From Yamagishiella unicocca (Eukaryota > Chlorophyta > Chlorophyceae > Chlamydomonadales > Volvocaceae): 64,000 nucleotides of DNA. A model generated the notes under the pieces. The model was not told the origin of the DNA. It worked only from the letters and a program-made list of their open reading frames with translations, and searched no databases. Shown here piece by piece: positions 40,691 to 53,300 of this stretch (position 1 is its first letter; each line of letters begins with the position of its first letter). Position numbers and translations under genes: made by a program. The DNA lies in contig BDSL01000001.1 in the NCBI GenBank assembly GCA_003116995.1, positions 3,348,001 to 3,412,000 of the forward strand, written 5' to 3'.

Positions 40691-42902
40691 CTGTGGCTTG
40701 ATGTGGGCGGCTGGCAGGCTGAGTAGGATACGCGGCAGGCTGTGTTCAAGCTGTGGAGCATCGTTAAATCATATCCCCTCATGGCATTATGTAGGACCTA
40801 GTTTGCTACGACTAGCAGCCCCAAGATGCCGCACGTAAGTGCATGTTTGCAAGGTCGCGTTCTTATGATGGCGGTGATACGGCGGCATTGGTGGCGTGGG
40901 AGCGCGCCGGGCCCAACGACAAGAGGCCGTACCCAGTGTTTGCGTTTGCGTTCGCGCGTCGCGGCCAGTGTACCTAAGGAAAGTGGGACCGGTGTCTACG
41001 TGGCGGTTGGCCTGTCCAGCGGGGCTCCCCGTGTGTGTCCAACCTTTTGGACCGCTGGCTGCATCCATATTGCCTGTGGGGATGGTCGGGCCGGCCGGCT
41101 CGGCGGACGCGTATTATACTAGGTGCTGCGTAGGAGTTTGGGTGGAGATCCTGGGAGTCGCGGGAGTTCGGACATGGACGCCTCGTCGGAGCCTTATGTC
41201 AAGCAATGGCAAGCTGGCGGGGCGGTGTCTGGAGGGATGCCTTCGGATCTTCTGGTGGATGTTCTGGCGTTTCCTCGCGGGATGTGGGCACGTGGGTTTG
41301 GGAAGGGGCGGAAGTACTTCGGGAGGGCTGCCGGCCCCAACATCGGGGGTCTGACGGGCTGCTCGTTGCTCGGTTATATCATTAAGCATTGTGCCGCATT
41401 CGTGTGTGGATGGATGTAGCGAAGTGCCAACAGATTGGCGCCTCAACTGAAGTGGCAATGCATACGACGCGTACCTGAGCGCCGGCTGTGCACGATAGCG
41501 CATACGGAGAATAACGCCATGGGTCCTAAATTTATTGTTGCCCGGCGGCCTAAGCGTAAGGGAGGAGTCTCTGTGAGAGGCGTGGCACTGGGTGCTCCCA
41601 CGTCAGCCGCGAGGAAGAGGAAGAGGAGGAGTTTCATGGATGGACGTATTTGGACATTGCTGAGCGGCGGTTTGCTGCGATCTCTTTTACATGCCGTGCG
41701 GCGTTCGCTGCTCATGGCTTACAGCCGCAGCGTCGTCCCGATCGGCTGACATCAAGGCCCGCTCCTGCTTTTCAACCCGAAAGGCTCGGAGGGTGAGCGC
41801 ATCTTCACATTCCGCTGTAGAAAGGCCACCACGCGCTGGACGCTGGCGGGCGCCAAGGTGTTGGCTCAACGTAAAGCGTTGAGGGCGTCAAGGATTACCA
41901 GTGGAGGGTCTTTGCTCCAGGGGCGACTGCCCTAGGGCCCATTATTTGATGTGTACGGACTGCGGCCCAAGCCCTAGGCGGCCCCTGCGAAGGGGAGCCT
42001 CAAGTCCTAGTTCCCACGTTTCTGTGGGCGGTCATAATGACATCTCAGGAGGCCATTCTGTCGTTCAGGCATGCTCGAAACTCTTTATTGTGTGGTGAGG
42101 TCTCGAAGGTCGGGTAGGCATCAAACCCAGCCCGGGTTGTAGGCGCTGGAGTGTGATCAGACTAAATAAGTAATTTCTTCTGCCATTCACGCTTGCAGCA
42201 TCGTCGTGCAACTGCGTCTCCACCTGCACACCGAGCCGTCATGTTTTCCTCAGCTCTTGTGCGCTGCTACTCACCAGACACCAGGGTTCATTGCTGGTAG
42301 CGGATGGGCTCTTAACTCCGCCTTTACGAAGACGGGAGAGGGAGCCCGACGGGGGGCGAGGGCAAGAGAGGGGCAAAGGAGCGGTGCGGAAGTGAGGCGA
42401 CGACTGAGGCATTCAAGGCAGTGGGCAGAATGGATGCTTTGGCGATGTGAATGCAGAACAGTATGGTTTTTGGCAGGTATCCCGTGTAACAGCATTGGCC
42501 AGCGGCTCGGTAGTGCAGTGCTGTAGGACAGGCACCCTGATGTGGCGACGTGGACAAGGGCATGGAGCAGTGGGACAGGCGCCACAGCAGGGGTGGACCA
42601 CAGCTGCGTATTCCGGACCTCCTTACTCTGGCCGTCACCATGCTGCTGCAGCCGGGACACCTGTGCACTGGCCGAGGAACTACTGCGGGTTGCAGCAAAC
42701 ATGTGGACTTGCGTGGGCTGGTGATGGTGCGACGCTGCTTGAGCCGTTGAGGTTGGCGCGGTCATTGGGGGAGGTTCTCTGTTGGCTAGCTGCTTGCGCC
42801 ATGTGCAATCATCTGACACATTGGCCACCGCAGGTCCCCAGCCCTCTGTAAGGGGCAGAAACGAACGCAATGGGTCTCTGTACCCTATACGGTACTTGGG
42901 TT
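40691..42902. other. No supported gene
   Basis: Several frames of 90-240 codons occur on both strands, but they overlap one another, have no family resemblance and no consistent exon partners. The sequence holds the SPX 3' end and possibly decayed mobile DNA. Confidence 0.4.
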
Positions 42903-42907
42903 TTACA
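42903..42907 (-). terminator. UGUAA polyadenylation signal
   Basis: TTACA on the + strand reads TGTAA on the minus strand, 390 bp after the stop of the Ser-Pro-rich glycoprotein at 43297. Confidence 0.5.
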
Positions 42908-43296
42908 GAGGGGTACGGAAGTGGTACGGTCCGTATCTTGCGGGCGGTCCTGATGCCCGTGCCCGCACGTCCTAAGGTGTAGTAGCGCATGAAGAGATCA
43001 GTCGAACATCACGAATCCTATGCACGCATCAGTCCACAGAACCTAAACGCGCGCGCACGCCTCTTACTTGGTGAAGCACGTCCACTGCTGCACTGCAAAT
43101 GGCAAGTCCTGTCCAAGCCATAAATCTATCGATACCAACCCACCACGGACGCACAGCATACCCAACATATCGCTCGACGAAAAACACACTTCTACCTAGG
43201 ATGGAGCCGTTACCTCAGTTGTCGCGTCTTATTCCTCTCCGACATCTTAACGGGCATAACTATGGCGTTCGTAACATCGTAAACTACCGAGTTCGC

Positions 43297-46200
43297 TTAT
43301 AGCATGGCCATAAGCGCCAGTGACAACGCGACGACGAGTACAGCAACAGCCGCTTGCAGCCTGTTCGGCGACGCGGAGCCTCCGGTTGCCGACGGCCCTA
43401 ACTGCGTTCCGAAACCTGGGGGGGCATCCGGCGGGGACGGGGGCGCCGGGGGCGGACTGGGAGGCTCAGGGCTGGGAGGCGACGGCGGAGCGGGCGAGGG
43501 AGGTTTCGGCGGAGGAGGCGGTGGCGACGGCGGCAGAGGGGGGCTGGGTGGCCGCGGCGGAGGCGACGGCGGCGGCGGAGGCGGCGGGGACGGCGGCGTA
43601 GGAGACGGTGGCGGCGACGGCGGCGGCGGCGACGGTGGCAACGGTGGTGCGGGCGGCGGCGACGGCGGCGCTGGCCTCCAAGCCATAGTCACGGCGGCGC
43701 TCATCTTGATGACGTTATCGAGCAGGGCCAGCGGCGGCACGGAGAATACGAAGGTGACGTCGCTGACGTTGCCCCCGGGGATGATCATGCTGGGGGTGTC
43801 GCTCGTCACCACCACCTCCCGGACTGCCGTCGACGTGCCGGCGACGTCGGGGTTGCCGTCCGTGAACCGCACAATGACCGCCAGGCGGACGTTGGAGTGC
43901 TTCGAAAGCTGCACGCTGTAGCTCCCTGGAGCCATGCTCGTCAGGGGGTAGCGCCGGTACACGGCCACGAAGCCGGAGGTGGAGAGGGACGGCGGCAGCT
44001 CGCTCCAGTCCCAGCCCCAGGAGAAGACCACCCTGCGCGACGCATCGATGCCCGGCGGCGGCGTGCAGGCCGACGTGAGCACGGCGCTGTGCGAGTCGGC
44101 GGCGGCGGCGGCGAGCTGCGCCAGGGCGGGAGACCAGGCGGAGGACGAGAGTACGGCGCCATAGGGCCCGGCGGGGGATACGGCGGGATACAAGGCGTCG
44201 GCGGGGCGCAGGACCGACATGACACCGAAGAAGTGGGGGCAGGCGGCGGTTTTGGGTACACGCGTGCAGACCTGCAGGGAAGGCAAGGAGGGGCAATGGG
44301 CTCTCCTTAGATTGGGCTGGCATCTCGGACATTCGAACCCGCCGTGAAGGGACATCACCAATAGGTTGCAGGGCGGGAGGCGCCGGTGAGTTTCGCATCA
44401 TCCGTTTATCCCATCGGGGTTCCAACTCGTGAACGTTTCCGTCCGGCGCCTCCCGCTGGGTGTTTGGGTCAACGGCCCTCTCAGCCAGGAGACAACGACA
44501 GCGGCCGCACCTCGACAGCGTAGCCGTTGCCCGTGCCGTCAGAGCTAGCGAGCACATAGATACCGTCAGGGTAGTCTGCAGCCGTGACTTGTAGGCGGTT
44601 GTCGCTGCGGGGCGCACCACCACCAGCTCCGTCGGCGCTAGGGCGCAGGATGGTGGCGGCGCCCACGCTGGCGCTCACGACCGCTGCTTCCGGGGCGGCG
44701 CACGCGGCGGCGCCGGCGCAGACCGCGACCGTCCTGGTCCGCAGTAGCCCAGCCGCCTACAGGGCAGCAGCGACGAGAACACGGCAAACTCGGCCGGGCT
44801 GTCTCAACCTTGGCTTTGTGGGACCATCACGGGCCAGGCGAGGGACCCGTAATCGAACTGACGGAATGATAGTGTCCAAAGTCCAAATTCCAGTTGCCTT
44901 CAAAGCACGGTCCGTGACGGCAGGTTGTCAGCGCAGTGCACGCCATGTATCTGCCTCAGCGCTTCTGCAACAGGTGTGAAGTGGCCCCCACAAGCATCCC
45001 AGTGCACGTCCCAGAGGCGGGGTGACGCACCTCCACGCTGTAGCCGAAGCCGGAGAGGTCGGGCGCTGCCGGGTCCGGAGTGGGGGGGAAGAGGAAGCGG
45101 CGCGAGCGCGTGTCCCCGCCGTCCAGCACCGCCCAGGAGCAAGGGAAGGGGCCCTCAGAAACCTGCGTGCGCGGAAGCGGCGGTGGAGGCAGGAGCGGCA
45201 CGTGAGGCATCAAAGGGCAGCTGCGGCACGTGAGGCATTGAAGGCTTTCAAAGGCAGGAGAAAGACCGCTCTGGGGACAATGCTGCTACCGGCTTACAAC
45301 CAGTGATCGCCACAGAGTGTAATGATGCAACCCAGCGAACAGCGGAGCGCCGATAAACAAGGAGTTGTGAACAAGAAGGGGGGTCAGATGAGGACAACGC
45401 GAGATGCCATTCCTCCGTCTCGTATTGGACCCAATTGTAACTGTTACCTATTAGGCTTGCGGTACATCCATGCAAATCAACTCACCACCAGGTCCTCAGG
45501 CGGGTATGGTGGCTGCGGGCTGGGGGGGTTGGGTTTGAGGGGGGGAGCCGAGGGGGGTGGGGGAGCCAGGGGCGGCCGAGAGGGAGGCAGCGGGCTGGGA
45601 GGTGCTGGGTTGGGCCAGGGTTGAGATGAAGGAGGGCTCGGCAAGGGCGGGCTCGGAGGTGACGGGCTGGGAGGTGATGGCCTTGGCGACGTTGGCTGTG
45701 GTGATGGAGGGTTCGGTGTTGGGAGATATGGGAATGGTGGGGCTGGAGACGGTGGCTTTGACAACGGGGGGTTTGGCGGCGGTGCGCTCAGCGGCGGGCT
45801 TTTCGGTGGCGGTGCGGGAGGTGAAGGGGACGGTGGGCTTGGTGACGGCGGGCTTGGCGATGTGGTTGGTGGAGGAGTAGGAGGCGAAAGTAAAGGCGAT
45901 GGTGGCCGTGGCGACGGTGGCTTTGGTGATGGATGGCTCGGCGGCGGTGGGCGAGGTGAGGGTGGAGATCTGCGGGGCGACGGCGGCCATCGCGGCGACG
46001 CCGACAAAGTTGATGGTGGAGGTGACAATTGGGGCGTCGGTGATTTTATATAAAGCTTCGAATGCAAGAAAAAATGCAAATGATGTGTTAGGGTTGTGGC
46101 GAGGGCGCACGTGAGTGTGCTGTCCGCACCATCGTGAACAGACAACCGTTACAGTTCTTCCGAGAGCACGTCGCCTGCAGCAATTCGCGAATTACAAATC

Positions 46201-46476
46201 CCTGCGGACGTACCGGAGGTCCACGCTTGAGGAGCTGGGTTTGGATGGGATGTATTGAAGCGGCTGTGGCTGGCTCGGAGGTGGCTGTTGGGAGGGGCGT
46301 GTGGGAGGAGCCGGAGCTGGCGGTATGCTCGCATATGTTGGAGGAGGGATGGTGGAAGGTGTCATAACTGTAGTCGACGCCACTGCGAGCTGGCAAGGTA
46401 CGAAGAGCGAGAACGAGACCACAGCTATCGTTCGGAAAACGGCACGAAATGTTGATATGTCGCAATGCCGGCCCAT
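43297..46476 (-). CDS. Secreted Ser-Pro-rich (hydroxyproline-rich) wall-type glycoprotein, 699 aa
   Basis: Five exons: 46476-46214, 45969-45486, 45162-45031, 44756-44511 and 44271-43297, all in phase. The ATG at 46476 opens a signal peptide ([10 protein letters not shown], then [12 protein letters not shown], likely cleaved after LAVAS). A first Pro-rich rod with [10 protein letters not shown] repeats covers about residues 88-245. Three globular segments share closing strands GFGYSVE and GNGYAVE, suggesting small beta repeats, followed by an approximately 200-residue module ([33 protein letters not shown]). A second SPPPP rod (about 575-670) is followed by a hydrophobic C-terminal tail ([18 protein letters not shown]) with no basic residues after it, typical of a GPI-anchor signal. 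It is likely an extracellular matrix or cell-surface HRGP. It is not a clear pherophorin: I do not see that family's paired Cys pattern. Confidence 0.75.
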
Positions 46477-46677
46477 GGTGACGCCGCTTTGGCCTGAATA
46501 GATATCCAACAGTATGTTTTTCCAGTGGTTAATGTAGATTAGCAGAAATACAGTTCGCGGCAAAGAGCGTGGAACGAAGACGGTGGTTATGTTTGGCAAC
46601 CTATCCCGATTGAGTTACAAGCATCGCGTAGATGATACGTGCTGTGCAAGGGTGCAAACTTATCTGCAATTACTTCC
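46477..46677 (-). other. Upstream region of the wall glycoprotein gene
   Basis: The roughly 200 bp between the DRC11 3'-end signal and the glycoprotein start are AT-richer than their surroundings. No definite promoter motif was recognised. Confidence 0.3.
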
Positions 46678-46682
46678 TTACA
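46678..46682 (-). terminator. UGUAA polyadenylation signal
   Basis: TTACA on the + strand, 637 bp after the DRC11 stop. It is the first minus-strand TGTAA downstream; another lies at 46615-46619. The sequence between it and 47319 would be the DRC11 3'UTR and holds no convincing frame. Confidence 0.45.
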
Positions 46683-47318
46683 ACATCGCTATAACGGGAG
46701 CGCGACGAGCCCAGAGACGACCGATGGTCAGACGCGACCCTTCGTCGTCGTGGGACACGACCCGCAGTGATGTGACGCGACTGCGACTGGGCGGAGATAT
46801 CAACCCAAGGTAGCAAGGCACCACATACCATGAAACGAAGTAATTTATCGCAATTGATTGTCATGGCTGTAGAGTGCAGTTCCTGCGACTCGTCACGTTG
46901 CCAAATAACTGGCGCGGACTTGCAACGCGCCACCTAGCTAGCACTTATAGCAATGCACGCTGATCAGTTTTCCACGGTCCTACTACAAGATTATAATACT
47001 TTAGCTACACCTGCACTACTCGCACGGAGCATGCCATTGCGCTGCGCGGACCCCTCGCACGCAGCCGAGCCGACTGACTAACACACGACGCATGTACCTC
47101 AGCTACAAAGTTAAGGCTGCCCCGCACCGTGCGTCCCGCAACGCGCACGCACTTCGCAGCGTCTAGGTCTTTATTGCCCCTCCACGGGGCATTCTTCAAC
47201 CGCCATCCATCCACTTGCTGCCCGCCGGGATCACGCCGCCTGCTGTCCGCCCCAGGCCTCTCAAGCCCGGCTTAGCCTCCACAGGTCAGGCGGCCGCCGC
47301 CTCGCACGACTTGCAGGC

Positions 47319-50300
47319 TTACTTCTTCTTGCCGCCCTTCTTCTTCTTACCCCCAGACTTCTTGCCGGCAGTTCCCGGTTTGCCGCCACCCTGCGCGTAA
47401 GGATTTCCAGGCCATCCGTGAATGTGGGATTTAATCAAACGGATCCGGGATCAGGAGCGGGTGCCTGTGTTGTCGTCCTAGGGACAAACGCACGGCGGTT
47501 CGTCCCCTTCCACACCAGGTCCAAACCGGCTCCCTCCGCCCATGCAGCCCTGTTTCGTACTTTCGTCCGCCAGCCCCCCCATCAGCCGCATTAAGAGAGC
47601 TCCCCCCTCCCCCGAAACGTCGCGTTACCGGTTCTTTTATTGTTATCCCCCGAAACGTCTGCTCTAAACGGTCTTTCTCACATCCACGGGTCTTCCTGGA
47701 AATCCCCCGCCATTCTCGCATCTCGTGCCTCCGCGGCGTGCAGCGATCTAGCAGCCGGGCAGGCCGCAACCCTGGCCGCCCTAGCCTTACCTTGAGCACC
47801 GCCATCGCCGGGGTCTTGTCCATGAACCTGCGCAGCGCCTCGTCCATCTCACGGCTGATGGGCTCCACCTGCAGGGCGACAGCGGGGCGGGAGGGAGGGA
47901 AGCACGTGGGGAGGTGGCGAGGAGACCCGGTCACACGACATAGGAAACGTGGGGAGGGAGGGAAGCACGTGGGGAGGGGGACAAGCACCCGCGCCCCGCC
48001 CCACCTTGCACATCCATTGCAGGACTTCGGGGATGTCCACGGGCGCGGTGCGCAGCCGCTCGATGCGGCGCTTGGTGAGCAGCGAGTGCACCACCATGTC
48101 CAGCTGGCCCGCGGAGTAGCCGTCGCTGATGTGGGCTAGGGTGCTCAGGTCGAACTCGTACGTCAGGCGGCCCTGCGCCACCGGGGAGAGGCAGGGAAGG
48201 CAGAAGGAGGACGCCGGGAGGCGGGTTCGAGGAAGACCGCAGGGAGGCGGGGGGCGGGGAGGAGGCGGGGAGGCAGAGACGACAAGCGGTGAATATGCAA
48301 TGCACGGGAGGAAATGCACGGGAGGAAGTGCACGGGAGGAAATGCACGGGCGGAAATGCACTTGACGCAGGGCGCGCGAAGGGAAGAACAGCAGGCCACA
48401 CAGCTCCACAGCCCCAACTCTCTTGGCCGCAGGGCCAAACAGACCCTATTTTCCCCCGCGCTCTGCCCCCCTGCCCAGCCAGTGCCCAGCCAGTGCCCAG
48501 CCAGTGCCCAGCCTCCCTTCCAGACGCACCTGGTGCCGTTCGAACAGGCCCGGCCAGACCACGCGGCGCGAGGCGTAGTCGGGCAGCGGCATGAAGATGT
48601 GTTTGGACCAGAAGCCCATGAAGGCGCGCTCGTCCTTCTTGACGCAGATGTACGGCTCGCGGCTGTTGCCGAGCAACAGCACGCGCTCTCCGGGCGTGAG
48701 TCCCTTGACCTCCTTCAGCAGCTCTTTCTTGATGCGGCTAAAGGGCTCCTGTAGGGGGGAGGCGGGAGGAGGCGTAAAGCTGTTTGAGGGATTTGGATTT
48801 GGATTCGGAGTCAGAAGCATGTGTGGCACAGCTGCTGATGACAGCGCGGGAGCCCTTACGGTAAGGTACTTAAGCACGGGTCGCGCGGGAAAGGTCCGCG
48901 CACCGCGCTTCCCGCACCTGGCTGCCGAACTCCCTGAGCTTCTTCTTGTCGCTGAGGAACACCTTCTCCGCCTCGTCCAGGTAGATGACGGAGGGGGCCA
49001 TCGTGCGAGCCACCTGCGTGCGGGCACACGGGAGGACCACATGCTGGCGTTCGTTCGTGGGCTGGCCGCTGCCGCGCAGATCCCAGCTGGAAGCGCAGCA
49101 AGTCAACGGTGGCACCACAACACTGCACCCTTCCTGGAGGCAAGAATGCAGGTTGGACTGGCTTGCGGCCCTCTCGCGGCATGTCGTGAGGTCCGCCCCC
49201 TTCCACCTTCTCCCCCCTCCCTCCCTTCCCCTCCTCCCCGGGTCGCACCTTGAAGACCATGTGGATCATCATGGCCACGTTCTTGCCCGGGTACTTGCCG
49301 TCCGTGTTGCGGGGTGAGATGTCGAAGAAGTTGGCGCCGCTGAGGTTGGCGATAGCCTGCAGTGGCGGGAAGTGCGCGATGTGGTTGCATCCAGCACGCG
49401 TGAGGCAGGAGTGAGGGGAAATAAGATACGCGAATCACATTCGGAGCCTGCGTAGAAAGGCCCGTGCGAAGGCCTGCGCGAAGGCCTGCTCAGTCCGGAC
49501 TTTAAAGTCGGGTTGCAGCAGTGGAGCGCTACAGCATCATGTTGGAGCGCTACAGCATCATGTTGGTCCTTCACCAATACACTGAACGCTACCAACCTCC
49601 TACTCTGTCGTCCCCGCGCAACCCCCTGCTTGCTGCCCAACATGCCACGGGGCTAGCAGCCGCACCTGCGCCATGAGCGTCTTGCCCGTCTTGTCGGCGC
49701 CGTACAGCAGCAACGTCTTCATGTACGGCGACCGCTCATGGATGAACTGGGAGCCGAGCGGCAGAATGCAGTATTCCGTGAGCGCTTGCCGTATCTGCGA
49801 GCCGTACGGCAGCATAGACCATGAAAGGAGGAGTTACCAAAGGCAAAATGGTCATGCAAGGGTAACAAGGTTTTGGTGCGCCAAGACCTTGCGGGGCGGA
49901 CCGCACCCCTAGCCCCAGCGAAAGACCTCGGAAAGCAGCCTCCACTTGCCTGCCCCCTACAGGAGCCCCCTACAGGAGCACGCACCGGTCCTAAGCCAGC
50001 ATTCCCAACCTAGCCAGCCCTGCCGCTGCGCCGTCCTGCCAACCCACGCACAGCACCCCCATCACAACCCACTGCTCAACCAAGGAACCAACTCCCATTG
50101 CCTCGCATCCAAGCGCGCATAGCCCCTCCGCGCCCCGGGCCTCCCCGCCCCGCCCTCTCGCCCCCAGCTAGTATTTTTCCCGTCCGTTGTCAGCTCAGGG
50201 GTTCCTCTCCTCTGGGCCCCCCCCCGCTGGTGGGTCCTCCGGCCGCGTTAGGCATTTAGACTTTGTATGTCTTGTCCATTTTGTTTTGCCGCTGTGCGCG

Positions 50301-53300
50301 TGCGTTTGCGACCCTTGCTGTTACCGCGGTTTCCCAAACGGCACGGCGGCGCGGTTCAAGACAGGGGACGGTCCAGGACGTTCGCTGCTGGCATCTCACG
50401 CCGCTACGGGTAACAACGGTCGGTATCCGGGCAGGGCGCCGGGCTGCACCGCCAATCGCCTCGCCGCGCCCAATACATGTCACCGCGCTTTTACTTATTC
50501 TTTTTCTATTTCTTTTCTTTTACACAGCTCCGACAGACCGCCTCCACAGGTTTGCCGGTAGTCAGTTCCAGTGCTCCAGCATGCGCCCACAAAATTGGTG
50601 TCCGACGATTATGCGCCAACTATCCTGTCCCGTTGCGTAAAACGGTTTTTATACACCCCCCTCCGCTGCGGTGCCCCCACCTGCGCCAGGGAGGGGTCGG
50701 GTATGATGTTCGCCTTCTCCAGCGTCGCGGCCATGAAGGAGGACGAGCCCAGGTAGTCCCGCACGTGCACGTGGGGGCACTGCTGCAGGATGCCGTTGGA
50801 CACCAGCTCCGCAAACAGGGACTCGATGGAGCGGTCAGCCTGCGTTCGAGGTCGGGGCGCGGCTTGTTAGGCTCCGCGTTTTGGGCGGAGGGTGCAAGCA
50901 GGAGGTTGCGTCTGCGTGCGCCAAGGAGTCGTTAGTAGCGGTGGTGGAGATGGGGCGACAAGTGGGAATCGCGTTAGGGGCGTACGACGATATGATGCCA
51001 TGGCAGCAGCGTCTCCTCTCTGCACCCCGGCGGGGTTGCTTTGCCTCATGTGTAAAAAAGCACGATTATTACGCTAAGCCGACGGGGTACGGTGCTCGTG
51101 GGGTCGCACCGTGGGGTCCTTCTTCTTCTTGCCCTTCTTGCCCTTGCCCTTCTTGCCCTTCTTCTTGCCCTTCTTCTTCTTCTTCTTGCCCTTCTTGCCC
51201 AGCTTGGCGGCGCGCTCGGCCTCCACCAGGTCCTTCAGGTTCTGCAGCAGCACTCGCATCTCATCGTCCACCTGCCGCAAAAGACGACAGCAGCAACATA
51301 GCAGCAGCAAGACAGCAGCAGAGCACACGACGTGTCAGATGGTGAGGCGTGGGAGTTCAGAGGTGGAGACCCGTGGGGTGTGAGACGTGGGAGTGGATCC
51401 GGTTACAGGGCGATGGGACGTTTACGTGGGGTCGGAGCGGACCTCGTGGTGGCCCCTATGCCCTGGGAAGACAGACAGAGGAGCACATTGATTCGCCGCC
51501 TCTTGGTCGGGAAGAGTTGCAAGGCAAACCCGTGTACGAATGAATAACCGTTTTAGAACAGACGTTTCGAGATGCATGCTGGAAAACTTGGTCGGGAAGG
51601 GTGGGCGACACGCCTCACCACAGCAACATCGCAAACAACGGAGGATGGAGTGGCGAGGCGACGGATGCCGGCGGTCGCCTGCCCACCCCAACGAGCGTGT
51701 CCATCCGTTCACGCACCTGCAGGCGGATCTCCTCGAACACGATCGGCCGCAGCTCGTCCTTGACCAGCTCCGAGTCGTACTTCTGGTGGAAGTTGCCCGT
51801 CTCGTCACGGTCCTGCGGGGCCCGGCAGGAAGTGATGTGGCAGAGAGATGCGAAGAAAGGTCGAGGCGAAACGGAGACGAAGAGAGAAGAGACAAAGGAA
51901 GGCCAAGGCCGCGCGAACGGAGTGCCGTCGCCGCGTGATCCTATGTTCCACAAGCCTTTCGGCAGCGCGCGAGGGCGAGGGTGAGTCTGGCGATGCGAGG
52001 TGACTCGGTCCGTTGCAGGCGGGACGGCATACCTGCACCCCTCACTCCTGAGTGAGGTCCAATGCCGAACGACGCAACGCCATGGCGACCTCCATACATC
52101 GCGGCTGCCGTGCGGCCCCACTGGCCAGCCCCCCCCCTTCCCTCCGCGCACCTGCCACTTGGCCACGAACTCCTGCACGGCCGCCTCGATGGCGGGGATG
52201 AACACGGCGCCGATGCGCTCCGCCTCCGCGGCCGCCGATTCGTCCTTCTTGTCCTTCTTGCCGTCCTTCTTGGGGTCCTTCTTCTTGGCCACGTCCTTCT
52301 GCGGGTGCGAGCACAGGGCGCGTAAAGCACGGTAGGCCGTTCAAAAGGGCCCATCCAGGCCAGCCAAGCAAGCGCCGTTACCGGTACCCCCTCTGGGTGA
52401 TGACCGCACGTGGCACGGTTGCACCCACGTGGCCAATTAACCCACATCGACACCGTCGTGCAATAGGCGGCCAGCCGTACCCCGGTTCGCGGACCCACCT
52501 TGCCGTCCTTGCCCTTGCCCTTGCCGTCCCCGGCGTCCTCCAGAAGAGACGCCAGGGTGGGCGGCGGCGGGTTGAGGATGACCCGCGAGCCGCCGTCGTT
52601 GGTTTCCGGGAATTCCGGGTACTCGCCCGTCTGGGGGTTGCGCTTCTCCACAAACCAGGCGTTGACCTGCGCAACGAGCCAAAGGGGGTTGGTGGTGCAG
52701 TGCGCGTGAGCGGTGGGAGAAATAACAGGACACATGGCAATTTGAGCGGTGGGAGAAATAACAGGACACATGGCAATTTGAGCGGTGGGAGAAATAACAG
52801 GACAAATGGCGTCAATTGCGGTGAGCTTGGATCTGGGAGGAGGGAAGAGAGACGAGCGGCAGCAGCAGAGGGAGTCGCCAACGGCGCACTTCTAACGGTG
52901 TTTACCTAGTTGCGCTTGGTGGTTATGGTGGTGGTGGTGATGGTGATGATGGTGGTTGTGGTTATGGTTGTGGTTACGGTTGTGGTGGTTGTGGTTGTGG
53001 CGATGGTTGCGGTTGCGGTGGTGGTGGCGCAGTGTGAGGCGAGGTTAGGTCGCACGCACACGCACCTTGTCTTGGATGGTCTCCCGCATGTCCTGCCCCT
53101 CCAGCTCGCGCACTTTGCCCTTGAGCGACACGATGGCCTCGTCGTACTCGCGCACGTGCTCCAGCTGCACCCGCTTGCGGCGCATCAGGTTCTTGGCCTC
53201 GGACGACTGCGGGTCCCGCTTGGGGTCTCGGGGCTGCACAGGGGGAGAGAGCCAGGGAGGGGACAACGGGTGAAGGCGAGCGAGCGCGTGTGCCAAGTCA

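Noticed and set aside
42271..42990. 239-codon minus-strand frame
   Set aside because: It overlaps several equally long frames on the other strand and has no domain, start context or exon partners.
43304..43921. Gly-rich + strand frame (GGGGDGG)
   Set aside because: It is the antisense shadow of the Ser-Pro rod of the minus-strand glycoprotein, which has signal peptide, splice and phase support.
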